Assembly: GCA_039654915.1 (NCBI GenBank)
Contig: CM077593.1
Span: forward strand, 79,712,501-79,776,500
From: Aquilaria yunnanensis
Lineage: Eukaryota > Streptophyta > Magnoliopsida > Malvales > Thymelaeaceae
Length of the DNA: 64,000 nucleotides
Direction of reading: 5' to 3'
In this document: piece by piece, positions 43,707 to 55,658 of the stretch
Numbering within the stretch: position 1 is the first letter of the stretch
Layout: every line of letters starts with the position of its first letter
Notes under the pieces: model-generated
The model's input: only the letters and a program-made list of their open reading frames with translations
Database searches by the model: none
What the model was told of the DNA's origin: nothing
Made by a program: the position numbers and the translations under genes

Positions 43707-45282
43707 TTTTTTAGAAGGAAATAAAAGAAAGAAGGGAGAAAGAAATCAGTTATTATGGGCAACTGAGACAACCGACTTGAGAGTCACGGAGTACCGTATC
43801 CGCCACTTAACCGAAAAAGTGGATCCTACTTTTTGACAATTTTCAAAGGCTTTGCATGTGCGTCTCTAAATAAAAAGGGCCAGAAAAATTCAGACTGTAA
43901 AATCTTTTCAACTGTTTTCTTTGAAAAAAAATGCCCTTTGTATTTTTCAAAAAAAAAGAAAATTCAATGACACTTTTTTTTTTTAACCTCATTTTCAGGT
44001 ATGCATTTCATAAATATTTGGCTAGGATAGTATTTGAAAAGATAAGGATTAACCAAGTAAATTTTTTCTCACATCGTATAGATGTTTCTTATCTTTGATA
44101 CTCCATTGACCTGGCATTCATCCCGTCATTATGGGTGCAACGTCAATTATTGAATCCGTTGCCAGCTTTTGACAAATTGTCAATGACAATATTTTCTATG
44201 TCTACCTTATCCTTGACCATAATGTCGAATTCTTGACATAATTTGATCCAGCTTATCAACTGTGCATCAAGTGGTAGACTGGAATGGGTTGATGAAGCTG
44301 AAGTCTCGGCTTGTACTTATCAATGTTCTAATCGTGTCGTGGACATGTCTTCTGTTTGATCCCTGTTATGCAAAAGTTATGCATGCATAATGTGAAATGC
44401 ATGAATGTAGTGCATGTGTAACTGATGGCTCTCCTTTGTTTTCATTATTTGTTTATCTCAATTTCTTTGTGTCTATGTTTTACTATGTTCCCTGTTTGAT
44501 TGCATGGATCTAGTTCTTCTTGTCTTTGCTTTGCTGGGTTTTTCTTGTGATTGCCTTCTCGGACTATCATTGAATCTCTTTATGCTTCTCAGCATCAATT
44601 TTTTCAAAAGCCCTTCAAATAAATTTTCTTGACTTGTTCTTGAATTTTGGTCTTAACTTCCTTAACATTCGCCCGCCTCATACTTTATGTCTCTTTGGAT
44701 ACTCGTCCCTGTTGTTGGGTTTACAAAACCTTCGTGAGTATGCTTCCTTCTTTTTGATATAATCATATTCCTATTTTCAATTGTAAGACTTTTGAAGCGA
44801 TCATCCAGGCAACCACCAAGGCAATCACCCCAAGATTTGTTACTGATTTTTTTCCTGTTAGCAAATGTTTTGTGCCGTTCGCAAAGCAGGACCTCAATCT
44901 TACCTGTTTTAATTCATAAAGCTTATCAAAGTAATTTATGGTCTTTGCTTTTTCTGAGTTTTAATTATTACTACCCTTTCTACAAAGTCACAATTTATTG
45001 CACACTAGAGGCCAGCAAGAATGTGAGATTTGAAGAAAAAGAGCTAGAGAGAATTGGCTTTTCATTTATGGGTAAGGGAATATAAAAGTTGAATGTGAGA
45101 TTTGAAGAAAAAGAGCTAGAGAGAATTGACTTTTCATTTATGAGTAAGGGAATATAAAAGTCTTGGGTATAGATGAAGAACAATGAAGGTCTGAGAGAAG
45201 AACGTTTTTTTTTACAACTTTAATCGAACAAGCTCTGGCAATCCTGTATCCACTTCTTCCCTTCTATCTGAAAACTTCATCA
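43707..45282. other. Ogre spacer between integrase and the extra genes
   Basis: No supported ORF. It contains a tandem duplication with a 72-bp period (45019-45090 and 45091-45162). 43770-43820 repeats the leader of NABP-like 1. Confidence 0.5.
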
Positions 45283-46445
45283 TCATGCAAAGTACTTCTT
45301 CACTGAATCTGAATTTACTGGTTTTGGTAGCTCTCGTCCATCGATTTCTGTCAGAATTAGGGCGCCTCCTGAAAAGGCTTTCTTCACTAGATATGGTCCA
45401 TCATAGTTTGGTGTCCATTTCCCTCTAAAATCATGCTGAATGGGTAGAATTTTCTTGAGCACTATGTCACCTTTATGACACTGTCGTGGGTGAACCTTCT
45501 TATTGTAAGCACGGATCATCCTCCTTTGATAAAGTTGCCCATGGCAAAGGGCAATCATTCTTCTCTCATCGATTAGGTTCAATTACTCATATCTAGCTCT
45601 GACCCATTCCGCTTCTTCCAATTGGGTATCCATTAGTACCCTCAATGAAGGGATTTCAACTTCAATGGGTAATACATCCTCCATACCATATACCAGAGAA
45701 AAAGGTGTTGCTCCAGTAGAAGTACGAATAGAAGTTCTGTAAGCATGTAGTGCGAAAGGTAACATCTTATGCTAGTCCTTGTAAGTAACAATCATCTTTT
45801 CAATAATCCTCTTGATATTTTTATTGGCCGCCTCCACTGCACCATTCATCATTAGTTGATAAGGTGTTGAATTGTGATGTTTGATCTTGAACTGTCGGTA
45901 CAAAGTCTGCATCATTTCATTATTCAAGTTTGTGGCATTGTCTGAAATGATACGCTCTAGCAGCCCATACCGACAAATGATTTCTTTCTTGATGAACCGG
46001 CATATCACCTTTTGAGTTACACTTGCATAAGACACAGCCTCTACCCATTTAGTGAAGTAGTCAATTGCCACTAGAATGAATTTATGACCATTAGAAGCCT
46101 TGGGGGTAATTGCTCCAATGACATCTATCCCCCACATAGCGAAAGGCCAAGGTATTGCTGTCACATTAAGAGGAGCAGGTGGAACCTGGATCTTGTTGGC
46201 ATATATTGGCACTTATGAAATTTTCTTACGTGATTGATACAATCATTTTCTAATGTGAGCCAATAGTAGCCCGCCCTCATTATTTGTCTTGCCATGGTAT
46301 GACCACTAGTGTGTGCTCTACACATTCCAGCATGAACTTCTTCCATGATCTTTCGTGCTTCATGAGCATCTACACAGCGAAGTAGCATCGAATCTGGGGT
46401 TTTCTTATAAAGTGTGTCTATGTTCAAAAGGAAACCCATTGACAA
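45283..46445 (-). pseudogene. Integrase of the Ogre element, with stops
   Basis: The zinc-binding region includes HAGMCRAHTSGH and CINHVRKFHKCQ, where one zinc Cys is replaced by Phe. The core has WGIDVIGAI, ISDNATNLNNEMM and GAVEAANKNIK, giving the DDE triad of retroviral integrases. The C-terminal part ([38 protein letters not shown]) is typical of Ogre. In-frame stops near 45772 and 45583 and a frame change at about 46180 split it. Confidence 0.88.
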
Positions 46446-46728
46446 CCTTCGTAAAATCTTTTTTTCATTTTCTGATGCTTCTAATGGATATACTCATTCT
46501 TGGAGGTATTTCTTGATATCATAATACCAAGGTTTTCAGTCCAATTCCTCCTCCACACTCATGCAATAAGCTGGGGAATCTAGTACTTTCATTTCGAAAG
46601 CAGGTGTATGCTCAGGTTTGCTTATCTTGTACATGGCAGTTAAAGTAGCTAAGGCATCCGGAATTTGATTATCTTCCCTTGAAAGATGATGGAAGCTTAT
46701 ACTTTTGAACTTTCCTGCCAAGTCTAGT
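46446..46728 (-). pseudogene. RNase H C-terminal remnant joined to protease
   Basis: LAGKFKSISFHHLSREDNQI and PDALATLTAMY match the end of an Ogre RNase H domain. Upstream the sequence switches, near 46728, to the protease C-terminal region; the whole RT and most of RNase H are missing. KPWYYDIKKYLQ and ILRRLSMGFLLN lead on to integrase, with two stops. Confidence 0.8.
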
Positions 46729-47505
46729 ATGAGTCTTTAGTAAGGAACCGATCCCTATCGGCAGCTCTATTTCTCCAACAACATCTCTTCTCGTCCCGTC
46801 AAATGGTCGAACGATGATATGACTGTTGTTGAGGTATAATGGGTCTATACCAAGCTTATATAAGGTTTCAAGTGGCATTACATTTAGAACTGACACATTG
46901 TCAATAAGGACTCTAGCCATAATTTGATCTTTGTACTTAGTCGAAATATATAGAGCCTTAGAGTGACCTCTTCCTGCTGCTGGTATCTCATCGTTAGTGA
47001 ACGTGATGAGATTCTGTGCCGTGATGTTGTTGATGAGGTGGTCAAAATTATTTACAGAAATATCTTGCTCAACATAGGCCTTGTTCAAGACTTTAAGGAG
47101 GGTTTCTCGATGAGCATCAAAACTTAAAAGTAGTGAGAGTATGGAAATCTTTGCTGGCAGGCAGTTTAACTGCTGCACGATACTATACTTACTTTGCTTT
47201 ATGAGTTTGATAAACTCGCCAGCTTGTTCATCTGTTACCACTTGAGGCACCCCTTGCTCTTCTGATGTATTTGTGCTAATAGGCCCGTTTGTTGGGTCTG
47301 TGATATTCTTATCTTGTTGGAGCCTGTCCATCTGTTCTGGCGAATAACATCGACCACTTCTAGTCATGCTCCTAACCTCTAACGGAGTTGATGTAATGTT
47401 GGAGGTGTAATCATACTTCCATGGAACAACTTTATCTAATTTGTAGGGGAATGGAGTTGGGACTTGAATCCTTAAAGGCTTGACAGTAGGTTTTGAAATT
47501 GGTAT
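46729..47505 (-). pseudogene. Gag-protease part of the Ogre element, distal to the nested insertion
   Basis: The frame is open from 47505 (PISKPTVKPLRIQVPTPFPY) through MTRSGRCYSPEQ to the protease motif VLIDNVSVLNVMP; the canonical Gly of the D-x-G-S active site is Val. It continues the gag frame interrupted by the element at 47506-57629. Confidence 0.82.
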
Positions 47506-48364
47506 TGATGCCCGGCGGCATCATTTTCGGAAGACATTGTGACTCCGGGAGGGACTTCCTGAGGGGGAGAACGTCTGCAGCTCGAATTTCCCAGGGGAGT
47601 GTGCCTGAAAATACTCAGAAAAGAGGGTTAGGAGGTCCCCGGGGTGTTTTCCCGGGGAGGAGCCTCTGACGCCCTAATCAATGTCCTAAGAGGTGAAAGA
47701 GGGGGAGCACTAGAAAGTTTAGTGGCCTTGCCTGTTTGTGTTTTCTCAAGATGGAGGAGTCGAACCGTTTGCCAGGGTCTGTTCCCTGGTATTTATAAGA
47801 GTGCCCAGCCCGTTCAGATGATGACACGTGTTCGGTCGGATGTTCTCTGAGTTTCTGGGCGTAGGGGACAAGTAGCCGGTGGCAGGCTCCTTGAGCCTTG
47901 AACCGAGACAGGTCGTGACAAGACCTGGACGGTGTCGGCGTGTCAGACCGCCATTTGGGGCGGCATGTAACGTCTGTGGGCGACATGTCAGAGGCTCCTT
48001 AAATGCTCATGCCGTACTCCCGAAGTCCTCTGGGCGAGGTCGTCCTTTGGTATGGATGCCCTTCTTCGAGAGTTATGCTCGTAGTTCGGGGAGTCCTTTA
48101 GTTCGGTGGTTCTACCTTCGGAGGATTCTCTCCTGCTTGTAAGGGCTAGGCCTCTGTCCCGAAGACGATCCGTTTGGTCCCCCGAATGAGCTGGCCATAC
48201 CTTTGGATTTCCTGGCGTATTAGCCGAAGTCCTGACTTCGTGGTGCTCGACTTCGCTCCTGCCGAGGTCAATGACAGTGCTTCTTTTCGAGCTATGCCAG
48301 GCTTCTCGAACACAACTTCGGCGGGAAGTACGTACTGGGAGAGGCGAAAGCCCTTTGGCTATCA
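47506..48364 (-). repeat. 3' LTR of the nested element
   Basis: On the minus strand TGATAGCC...GGCATCA. The polypurine tract CTTTTTCGAGGGGGGCCTG (48365-48383) abuts it. Gene-like GC-rich frames inside are LTR sequence. Confidence 0.92.
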
Positions 48365-48939
48365 CAGGCCCCCCTCGAAAAAGCCGAAGTGGAAACTTCG
48401 GTTTGTCAGCTTTCGAAGGGCGCCTCGTTGGGCCTTGGGTGTAATACCTGTGCCGAAGACAGACCTTTTGTTTGAAGACGTAGGTTGTTCGACCACAGCC
48501 TGTCCTTTGGTGTCTTCGAGGTAACCTACTTTTTTCCTTTTTGCAGGTCTTTATGACGTCGCGTCTCGTAACCAGACGTGTCAGTCTAAAGTGGTGCGCC
48601 CAAGATTTAGGGGTGTCAGAAAGCGTGTCCCTCTTTTGGCGTGATTGCTGATACGTGGCACGTTTGTCATTGGCGAGGGCTGCAGCGGATACAACATGCG
48701 CGTCTTTTCACGCGTAGTAATCAGTTACGGCGACTGTTCGCCTTCGTGGGGTACTTATGACGCCGGTTCGCCTACCCCCCTCAGCCTATATTTACTATTG
48801 TTCCTTCATAACCTCCTTTTGCTTCTGCTTTTGCTCTCTTCTGCCTTTCAACTGTTTTTGCATTTTCTCCTGCTTTTCGCGGCGGTGCTATTAACAGAGT
48901 TTTTTCCGGTCACCTTTCATGACGGCATCTTCAAACCCA

Positions 48940-51467
48940 GATTTTGTTAAAGCATTTGGTGGGTTTTAACTTCCCAAAGTTTTCTGTTTTTCAAGCTTTT
49001 TTCCTGAAGTCATTTTTGCCTTTTTCCGAACTCGTTTTTCAGCCGACATGCCTATTCCTGAAAGTTGGCAACCTCTTTTGTCTTACCCTTGCTGCACCAC
49101 TCCTAAGAAATTAGCAAGATGGAAGACTAAATTTTTTCTTCCTTCGTATGCCATTACAAGGTTGCCACGTTCTGACCAATTTAGTTTTTCGAATCGTAGT
49201 AATGAGGTTACCGTTTTCCGAGCCCAACTGAAGGCCAGACTTCGGTACCCTCCTCCGAAGATGATTTGCGACTTCTGCCAATTCCATGGCATTGCCGTAA
49301 ATCAACTTCCGTCGAACTCGTACTGCTATTTTAACGCCTTCCTCTGTATGTGTGGCGTCTTCAAAATAGAACCCCACTTCATTATCTTTATGCAGTACTA
49401 TAAGCTCTTCGTGGTCCCGAAGGGTGGCTTTTACTTTATGCTACCTCGGGGATCAGGGAGCAAAAAGTATATGTTCATTTTTGCCACTAAGGACAGCTAG
49501 CGAGGGTGGCAACAAAAGTTTTTCTTTCTGAAGATGGAGAAGGGCTGGTCGCATGTTCCGACCAAGTGGGCTCGGGGAAGGCTGGAGATGGACGTCGTAG
49601 ATCCGAGGATAATGCTGACTCCCGGGTTGGCTCCCATATTCGCGGACTTCAACAGACGTATCCGAGCCGTCTCCGACTGGGATTCCGAGGTCCCTTTGTG
49701 CTCTCTCTACCCCTTCCCCATCAATTGGAGGCTGATGATCGAGGAGGTTCTTCGGGAGCTAGGGGTAGTGAAGGAGCACAAGACGGACTTTGGGATGCCG
49801 GCTCCTGCCATCGCTGGGAAAGACTCCTGGCTGGTGCAACTCCTTCGGGAGGAAGTTACTTACGAAACTTTTTATGAGCGTAAGTTATCTTCGAGTCCCT
49901 TTGTTATAATTTCATCTTGGACTCACACTGATGTCTTCTTTCTTTCCAGAGATGGGCGACGACACTGCTGCCTTCTACAAATCCCTTTTCCTCGGTCAAT
50001 CCGAGAAAGGTGAGCAGACGAAGAAGGCCGTCTCCCGAAGGCGGAAAGCGACTGGGGCTGGGCCTTCTTCTAAACGGGCGAAGAAGACTTTCCACCTCCT
50101 CAGCCGGAAGTTCTTGAAGAGGTAAGCGGAGAGCCCAAAGCTGCCGCCGCTCCACCGCCCGAAGTTGCTGCCGACGTCCCTCCGACAGACGTCCCTTCTC
50201 GGAGTCCTACTTTGTCGCAGGCTCTTTTGGATGCCTTGGTAGAGGCCGCTTCTGCCGAGGAGCGGCGCAAGAGCAAAGGCAAGGGGATTTCTACCGAGGA
50301 GGTTTTGGATTCTAACGATGATGTGGCCGAAGTGCCACCAGGTTCGCTTTCTAGCGAACTGTGATGCCTTCACTTTTTTTGAATTTTGAGATTTACTTGC
50401 CTTGACCAGTTTTTTATTTTACCGTGAAGGGGAGTTACAATTTCCGGGTTGGGCAGACGAGCATGCCCGGAAGCGAGCCCTTCGGGATGCCCGTATCCCG
50501 AAGGGGAAGATCCCGAAGGAGCCTTTCTGGTCGTTTACGGAGGACATGAATTTGTACTCCGAAGACTGCCAGCAAATGGCCAAAGAGATCTCGAAAGGGA
50601 TCCTTACCGAGGCCTCCTTCAGGGCAATTGTGGAGGCTCACCCGGGCGACGACTCCCTCTCCGCGAAAGTTTCCGAGCACGCTGCCCAGGTATGCTTCGC
50701 GCCTTTCTTTTTCCTTTTGATTTCTTCTAAGTACTTGGCTCTCATTTTTGCCTTACTGACTTTACCTTTATTTCTTTGCAGCTGCTGGGGTACGCTGGTT
50801 TCCTCAGAGTTCGGGTGGCGAGGCAGGCGGCATTCCGATTCTCGGCCTTAGAAGTCATAGAAAAAACTAATGCCACGTGCTCGGAATTGGCTGCCAAGAA
50901 CACACAGCTGGCTCAAGCTGCAGAGAAGGAAGTTGCTGCCGTTCGGGAGGAGTTCCTAAAAGAAAAAGAGGAACTTTTGAAAGACTCATCCCAGAAAATT
51001 TCTAACCTCGGCTCCCAGGTGGCGGAGCTGATCTCGGCGAACGAGGAGCATCAAAAGGAGAATTCAGAGGCTGAGGTTCTCCTGGCGAAGGCGCTTGCTG
51101 AGAAGGCTGCGCTCCAAGCCGAGGTTGATTCTTTGAAGAAAGAGCCGAAAAAGAAGAAGATGAATGCACTGAAGAAGGAGGTCGCAGATCTGAAGAAGGA
51201 CCTTGAGGACCTTGGGGTCGAGAAGGATAAATCCGACCAGATGACCAAGGTTGGTTTCCAGGACGGGTTTTGCCTCGCTCGGCACCAAGTTCTTTAGAGG
51301 TTCCCAGATCTGGACCTCTCTTTCTTGGAGGCCCTAAACATTCCCGAGGGGCCTCAGTGGTCTTGGTACAAGATTGAGCACCTGAACGTGCCTTCTTCTT
51401 TCCCGGCGCCAAAGGTGGTGGAAAAGGATGCAGGAGCTGGTGGCTCCCGGGACGCCGAGATTCCTTA
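48940..51467 (+). pseudogene. Antisense additional ORF of the nested Tat element
   Basis: This runs opposite to pol, between integrase and the 3' LTR, where several Tat elements carry an antisense extra ORF. Pieces: 49048-49500 (MICDFCQFHGIAVNQL, YYKLFVVPKGGFYF), resembling the N-terminal domain of proteins annotated as putative gypsy-type transposon (PF04195); 49534-50013 (MLTPGLAPIFADFNRRI); 50402-50690; and 50776-51297, a long coiled coil rich in Glu, Lys, Ala and Leu. Splice-like gtaagttatc and ttctttgcag junctions suggest introns. A stop at 49498-49500 and frame changes suggest decay, although some breaks may be introns. Function is unknown. Confidence 0.6.
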
Positions 51468-51792
51468 GTTTGTTCTAGGGTCCTTTGCCTTCTTTTCTTT
51501 CTTTTTTGTACTTCTTCCTTTGGCACTCCTTTTTCTCTGTAAGCAAATTCATTTTAAGAAAGACTTTTCTTTTTAGAAAATTTGGCTTAAGTCTTTTTGC
51601 GAGATTTTTCATTTCCCATTGTCCCGAACACGTTCGCTCAAGAGACTTCGGAAAATCATATCTGCGCTCATTTCGACGATCACCTTCGCGGAATTCTGAC
51701 TTGTGTAATTTATGCTTAGGAACTTTTCTGAGAAACTTTTGTACTTAGAATATTTTTTCTAATTTGTACAATGCCATTTTCTCATCGAAATC

Positions 51793-54700
51793 CTAAGCAT
51801 AGAACTTTTTCAAGGCGTCTGAATGCCAAGTATTTTTCAATTCTACGCCTTCGGGATCGCCTAGCTTGTACACCCCTTTTCGCACTTCGGCAAGTACCAG
51901 GTAAGGTCCTTCCCAATTTGCGCGAAGTACCCCGTGGGATGGCCTTCGGGGTGCAAATTCAGCCTTTCGGAGAACGAGGTCTCCTTTCTTGATTCCCTTT
52001 GGCCTGACCCGTATGTTTATGGCCCCAGCCACTCTTTGCTGAAAAGCTTTTCTTCTCAGCTCAGCTATTTCTCTGTGTTCGCTAACGAGGTCGAGCTTGG
52101 TCCTCATGCCGAGGTCATTTCCCTTTTCACCAAACACTTGCACTCGTACTGATGGTCGTACTACCTCGATTGGGATGATAGCCTCTGTACCGAAAACAAT
52201 TGAAAAAGGTGTCTCCCTTGTGGCTCTTCGGGGTGTTGTTCGGTAACCCCATAACACGCTTTGGAGCTCTCCTGGCCATTTCCCTTTTGCTTCCCCCAGT
52301 CTCTTTTTTAGACCATCATTTATGGTCCTATTAGATACTTCTACCTGCCCATTACTTTGGGGGTGAGCTACTGGGGCGAAGTGCATTTTTGTTCCGAGGT
52401 CACTGATAAATTCCTAGAATCCATTGTCTATAAACTGGGACCCATTATCAGCTACTAATACCCTTGGTATGCCGAATCTGCATACAATGTTCTTCCATAC
52501 GAACTTCTGCACTTCTTTTGCCGAGATAGTCGCTAGGGGTTCTGCCTCGACCCATTTGGAGAAATAGTCTACTACTACCACGCAGAACTTTACGCCTACA
52601 GGCACTGTTGGGAGCGGCCCAATGAGGTCTATGCCCCAGACTGCGAAGGGCCAGGGATAGTTAGCCGAAGTTACCAATTTCGAGGGTGTCCTCTGGATAT
52701 TCGCGTGCCTTTGGCAATTACCGCATTTCTGGACGAACTGCCTAGCGTCCTTTCTCAGGGTAGGCCAAAAGTATCCTTGGCGAAGTATTACTGCTGCCAG
52801 GGCGTCGGTTCCGATGTGCGAACCACAAGCGCCTTCGTGTACTTCTTCGAGGATCATTTCAGTATCTTCTTCGCCAACACACCTCTGTAGTGGATTTGCA
52901 TATCCCTGCCGATATAATTCTTCGCCAATTAGGAAGAATCGACAGGAGCGTCTTTGCACTTTTGCAGCTTCGCTGGGGTCTTCAGGGAGCGTATTGTCTG
53001 CGATATATCTTTTTATCGGGTCTTTCCAGCCTTTTCCCGAAGTTGCCATGCTCAGCACTGTGATGCTCGGGTGGTTTAGCACCTCGGTGCATGTTTTTGA
53101 TTTTGCCAAGCAATCTGCCTCGGTATTATCTCGTCGAGGTACGTTTTCGATTCGTACAGTGTCGAACTCCCGGATGAGTTTTGCTACCAATTCATGGTAT
53201 TTTGCCAAGGTTGGGTCCTTTGCCCCGTAGTCTCCTGCCGTTTGCCGAACTACCAACTGGGAATCGCTGTGGGCTTTCAAGTTTCTTATGCCAATTTTTC
53301 TGGCTAGACGTAATCCTGCTATGAGGGCTTCATACTCAGCCATATTGTTGGTGACGTTAAAGCCAAACTTGATAGCCTTCATTACTTCTAGGCCTTCGGG
53401 ACCTCTAATAATTACCCCAGCTCCCTGGTGTTCGAACCCTGAGGCTCCGTCAACATTCAAAGTCCATTCGGGCTCACCTTCACCAGGATCCGGATGGCTA
53501 TCCTCGGTGGTGGGTACTTCGGCGATGAAGTCTGCCAGTGCTTGAGCTTTTATGGCTTTCCGAGGTTTATAAGTGATGTCGTGTTCGCCAAGCTCTATAC
53601 ACCACTTGGAAAGCCTTCCCGAATGATCAACGTTCCTCATGACATCCCATAGTGGTAGACTAGTTCGGACGATGATAGGGTGAGCCTGAAAGTATGGTCG
53701 TAGCCTTCTTCCTGCTAGTACCAAAGCAAATATAGCTTTCTGCAGCAAGGGATACCTAACTTCGGCACCGTGTAGGGACTTGCTTACATAATAGACCGGC
53801 CATTGCTTCGGCCCCTCTTCTTTCACAAGGACCGAGCTCACAGCTTTTTCTGTGACGGTGAGGTATAACACGAGGGGCTCTCCCTCACGAGGTTGTCGCA
53901 GAGTGGGCAGACTAGCTAAGTAGATTTTGAGTTCTTCCCAGACCTTTTGGCAATCTTCATTCCAAGGATGATCATCATTTCCAAGGTTGTTCTCCTTTTC
54001 TGTTACCTTAGCGAAGACTTTGAAGAACGCTCGACACCGGTCTCCATATCTGGAAATAAACCTACTAAGAGAGGTTATCCTTCCAGTGAGTCTCTGCATA
54101 TCTTTTATTGTGACGGGAGTTCGGAATTTGAGTAGAGCCTTAATTTTTTCTGGGTTAGCATTAATGCCTTTTTTTGATACCATGTACCCAAGAAACTTTC
54201 CCGAGGTCACTCCGAAGATACACTTTTCGGGATTAAGGTAGATCCCAAAGGTTCTGAGCTGGTGGAAAGTTTCCTTTAGATCCGCGACGTGGTCAATAGG
54301 CAACTTGCTCTTAACTATCATGTCGTCGACATAGACTTCCATATTTCTCCCTATTTGATCGCTAAAGACCTTGCTCATCAACCTCTGGTAGGTGGCTCCT
54401 GCATTTTTTAGGCCGAAGGGCATCCTGACGTAACAGTACGTTCCCCCCTCGGTGATGAAGGAGGTTTTATCTTCATCTTCGGGGTCCATCCTTATTTGAT
54501 GATACCCACTGAAGGCGTCTAGGAAACTTAGGAGCCCGTATTCAGCAGTTGAGTCTACCAATTGGTCTATCGGTGGGAAAGGGTATGAGTCTTTAGGGCA
54601 AGAATCGTTCAAGTTCCTGAAGTCGATGCACATTCGGAGCTTACTGCTTCCTTCTTTTGTGGCAATTACCACGTTGCTTAACCATTCGGGGTATTTCACC

Positions 54701-54933
54701 TCCCTGACGACACCAGCGTCTAACAAGCGTTGGACTTCAATTTTGACAAAGTTACTTTTATGGACCGAGATGCTCCGTTTCTTTTGCCGGACAGGTTTTG
54801 CCTCCGGACTTACTTTAAGGCTATGCTGTATTACGCCAGGGTTTACCCCTGGCATATCTTTCGGCGAGTAGGCAAATAGATCTTTATTTATCAGCAGAAA
54901 AGATATGAGTTTTTTCTTGTCACATTCGGCCAA
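51793..54933 (-). pseudogene. RT, RNase H and integrase of the nested element
   Basis: One frame of 1047 codons, broken only by TAG at 52414-52416. RT: CIDFRNLNDSCPKDSYPFP, MPFGLKNAGATYQ, YVDD (54322-54333). The second domain is RNase H of the type gained by the Tat lineage (LNVDGASGFEHQGAGVI, NNMAEYEALIAGL, HSDSQLVV, NTEADCLAK). Integrase: HEGACGSHIG..CGNCQRH zinc site, WGIDLIGPLP, VADNGSQF, GQVEVSNRTI. The stop lies in the integrase core just after the second Asp. The C-terminal part reads PKGIKKGDLVLRK and WEGPYLVLAE. Confidence 0.92.
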
Positions 54934-55658
54934 GTTTTTCCTTATTTGTGTATTTTGGCCTGGGACAAGTTCCCTATTCGCATTTGCTGCTCGGATGGCC
55001 CTACCCCGAAGGTAGGCAAGGTGACAGGCTTGAGGTCGCCACTTGATATGCCCAAGCTCGGCAGCAAATGCGAAAACAGGACGTCGGCATTTGATTCATC
55101 GTCAAGTAACACTCTCTTTATGTCCCAGTTTCCTATCCTTGCCATGACCAACAGTGGGTCATCATGGGGAAATATGACGGCGGAACCATCCTTTCGGGCC
55201 AGCTTCTTCGTTGGACTCTGATATTCCATGACTGCTATTTCTCTGGCCTTCCTCTTTCTTTCTGATGATTGAAGTCCCGTCGTGATTGTTTGTATTATCC
55301 CTGCCAGAGGTGGAGGACGCCTCTTTGGACTTCGGTTCCTCCTTCTGTCGGAGTCGTAATCCTTGTCATCTGTCTTTCCCTTCTCCTCTTTTCTCCCTTT
55401 CGGGGAAGGCATTCGCAGATAACGCCGAAGTTGACCCAGTTTGATCAGTGACTCTATGTACTTCTTCAGTTGGAAGCAGTCTTCGGTGTCGTGGCCGTGG
55501 TCGCGGTGGAACTGGCAAAACTTCTTTCTGTTCTTTTTGTTATCAGCGGTCATGGCCCTTGGCCACTGAATTTGGGTCCCCTGTCTTTCCATTGTCATGA
55601 GGATATTGGTCATTGTGGTGTTCAGGGGTGTGAAGGTTGGGAGTTTCCTTCCCCGCAT
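54934..55658 (-). pseudogene. Gag zinc knuckle and protease of the nested element
   Basis: CQFHRDHGHDTEDC (55476-55517) is the gag knuckle. A basic linker follows, then a protease region LLDDESNADVLF, where the usual D-x-G-S site is altered. It ends out of frame with the RT ORF. The protein also lacks the usual long protease-RT linker, so both a deletion and a frameshift lie near 54940-54990. Confidence 0.82.

Noticed and set aside
47644..48524. Several Arg/Ser-rich ORFs on both strands, repeated at 56943-57636
   Set aside because: They are inside the LTRs and flanks of the nested retrotransposon.
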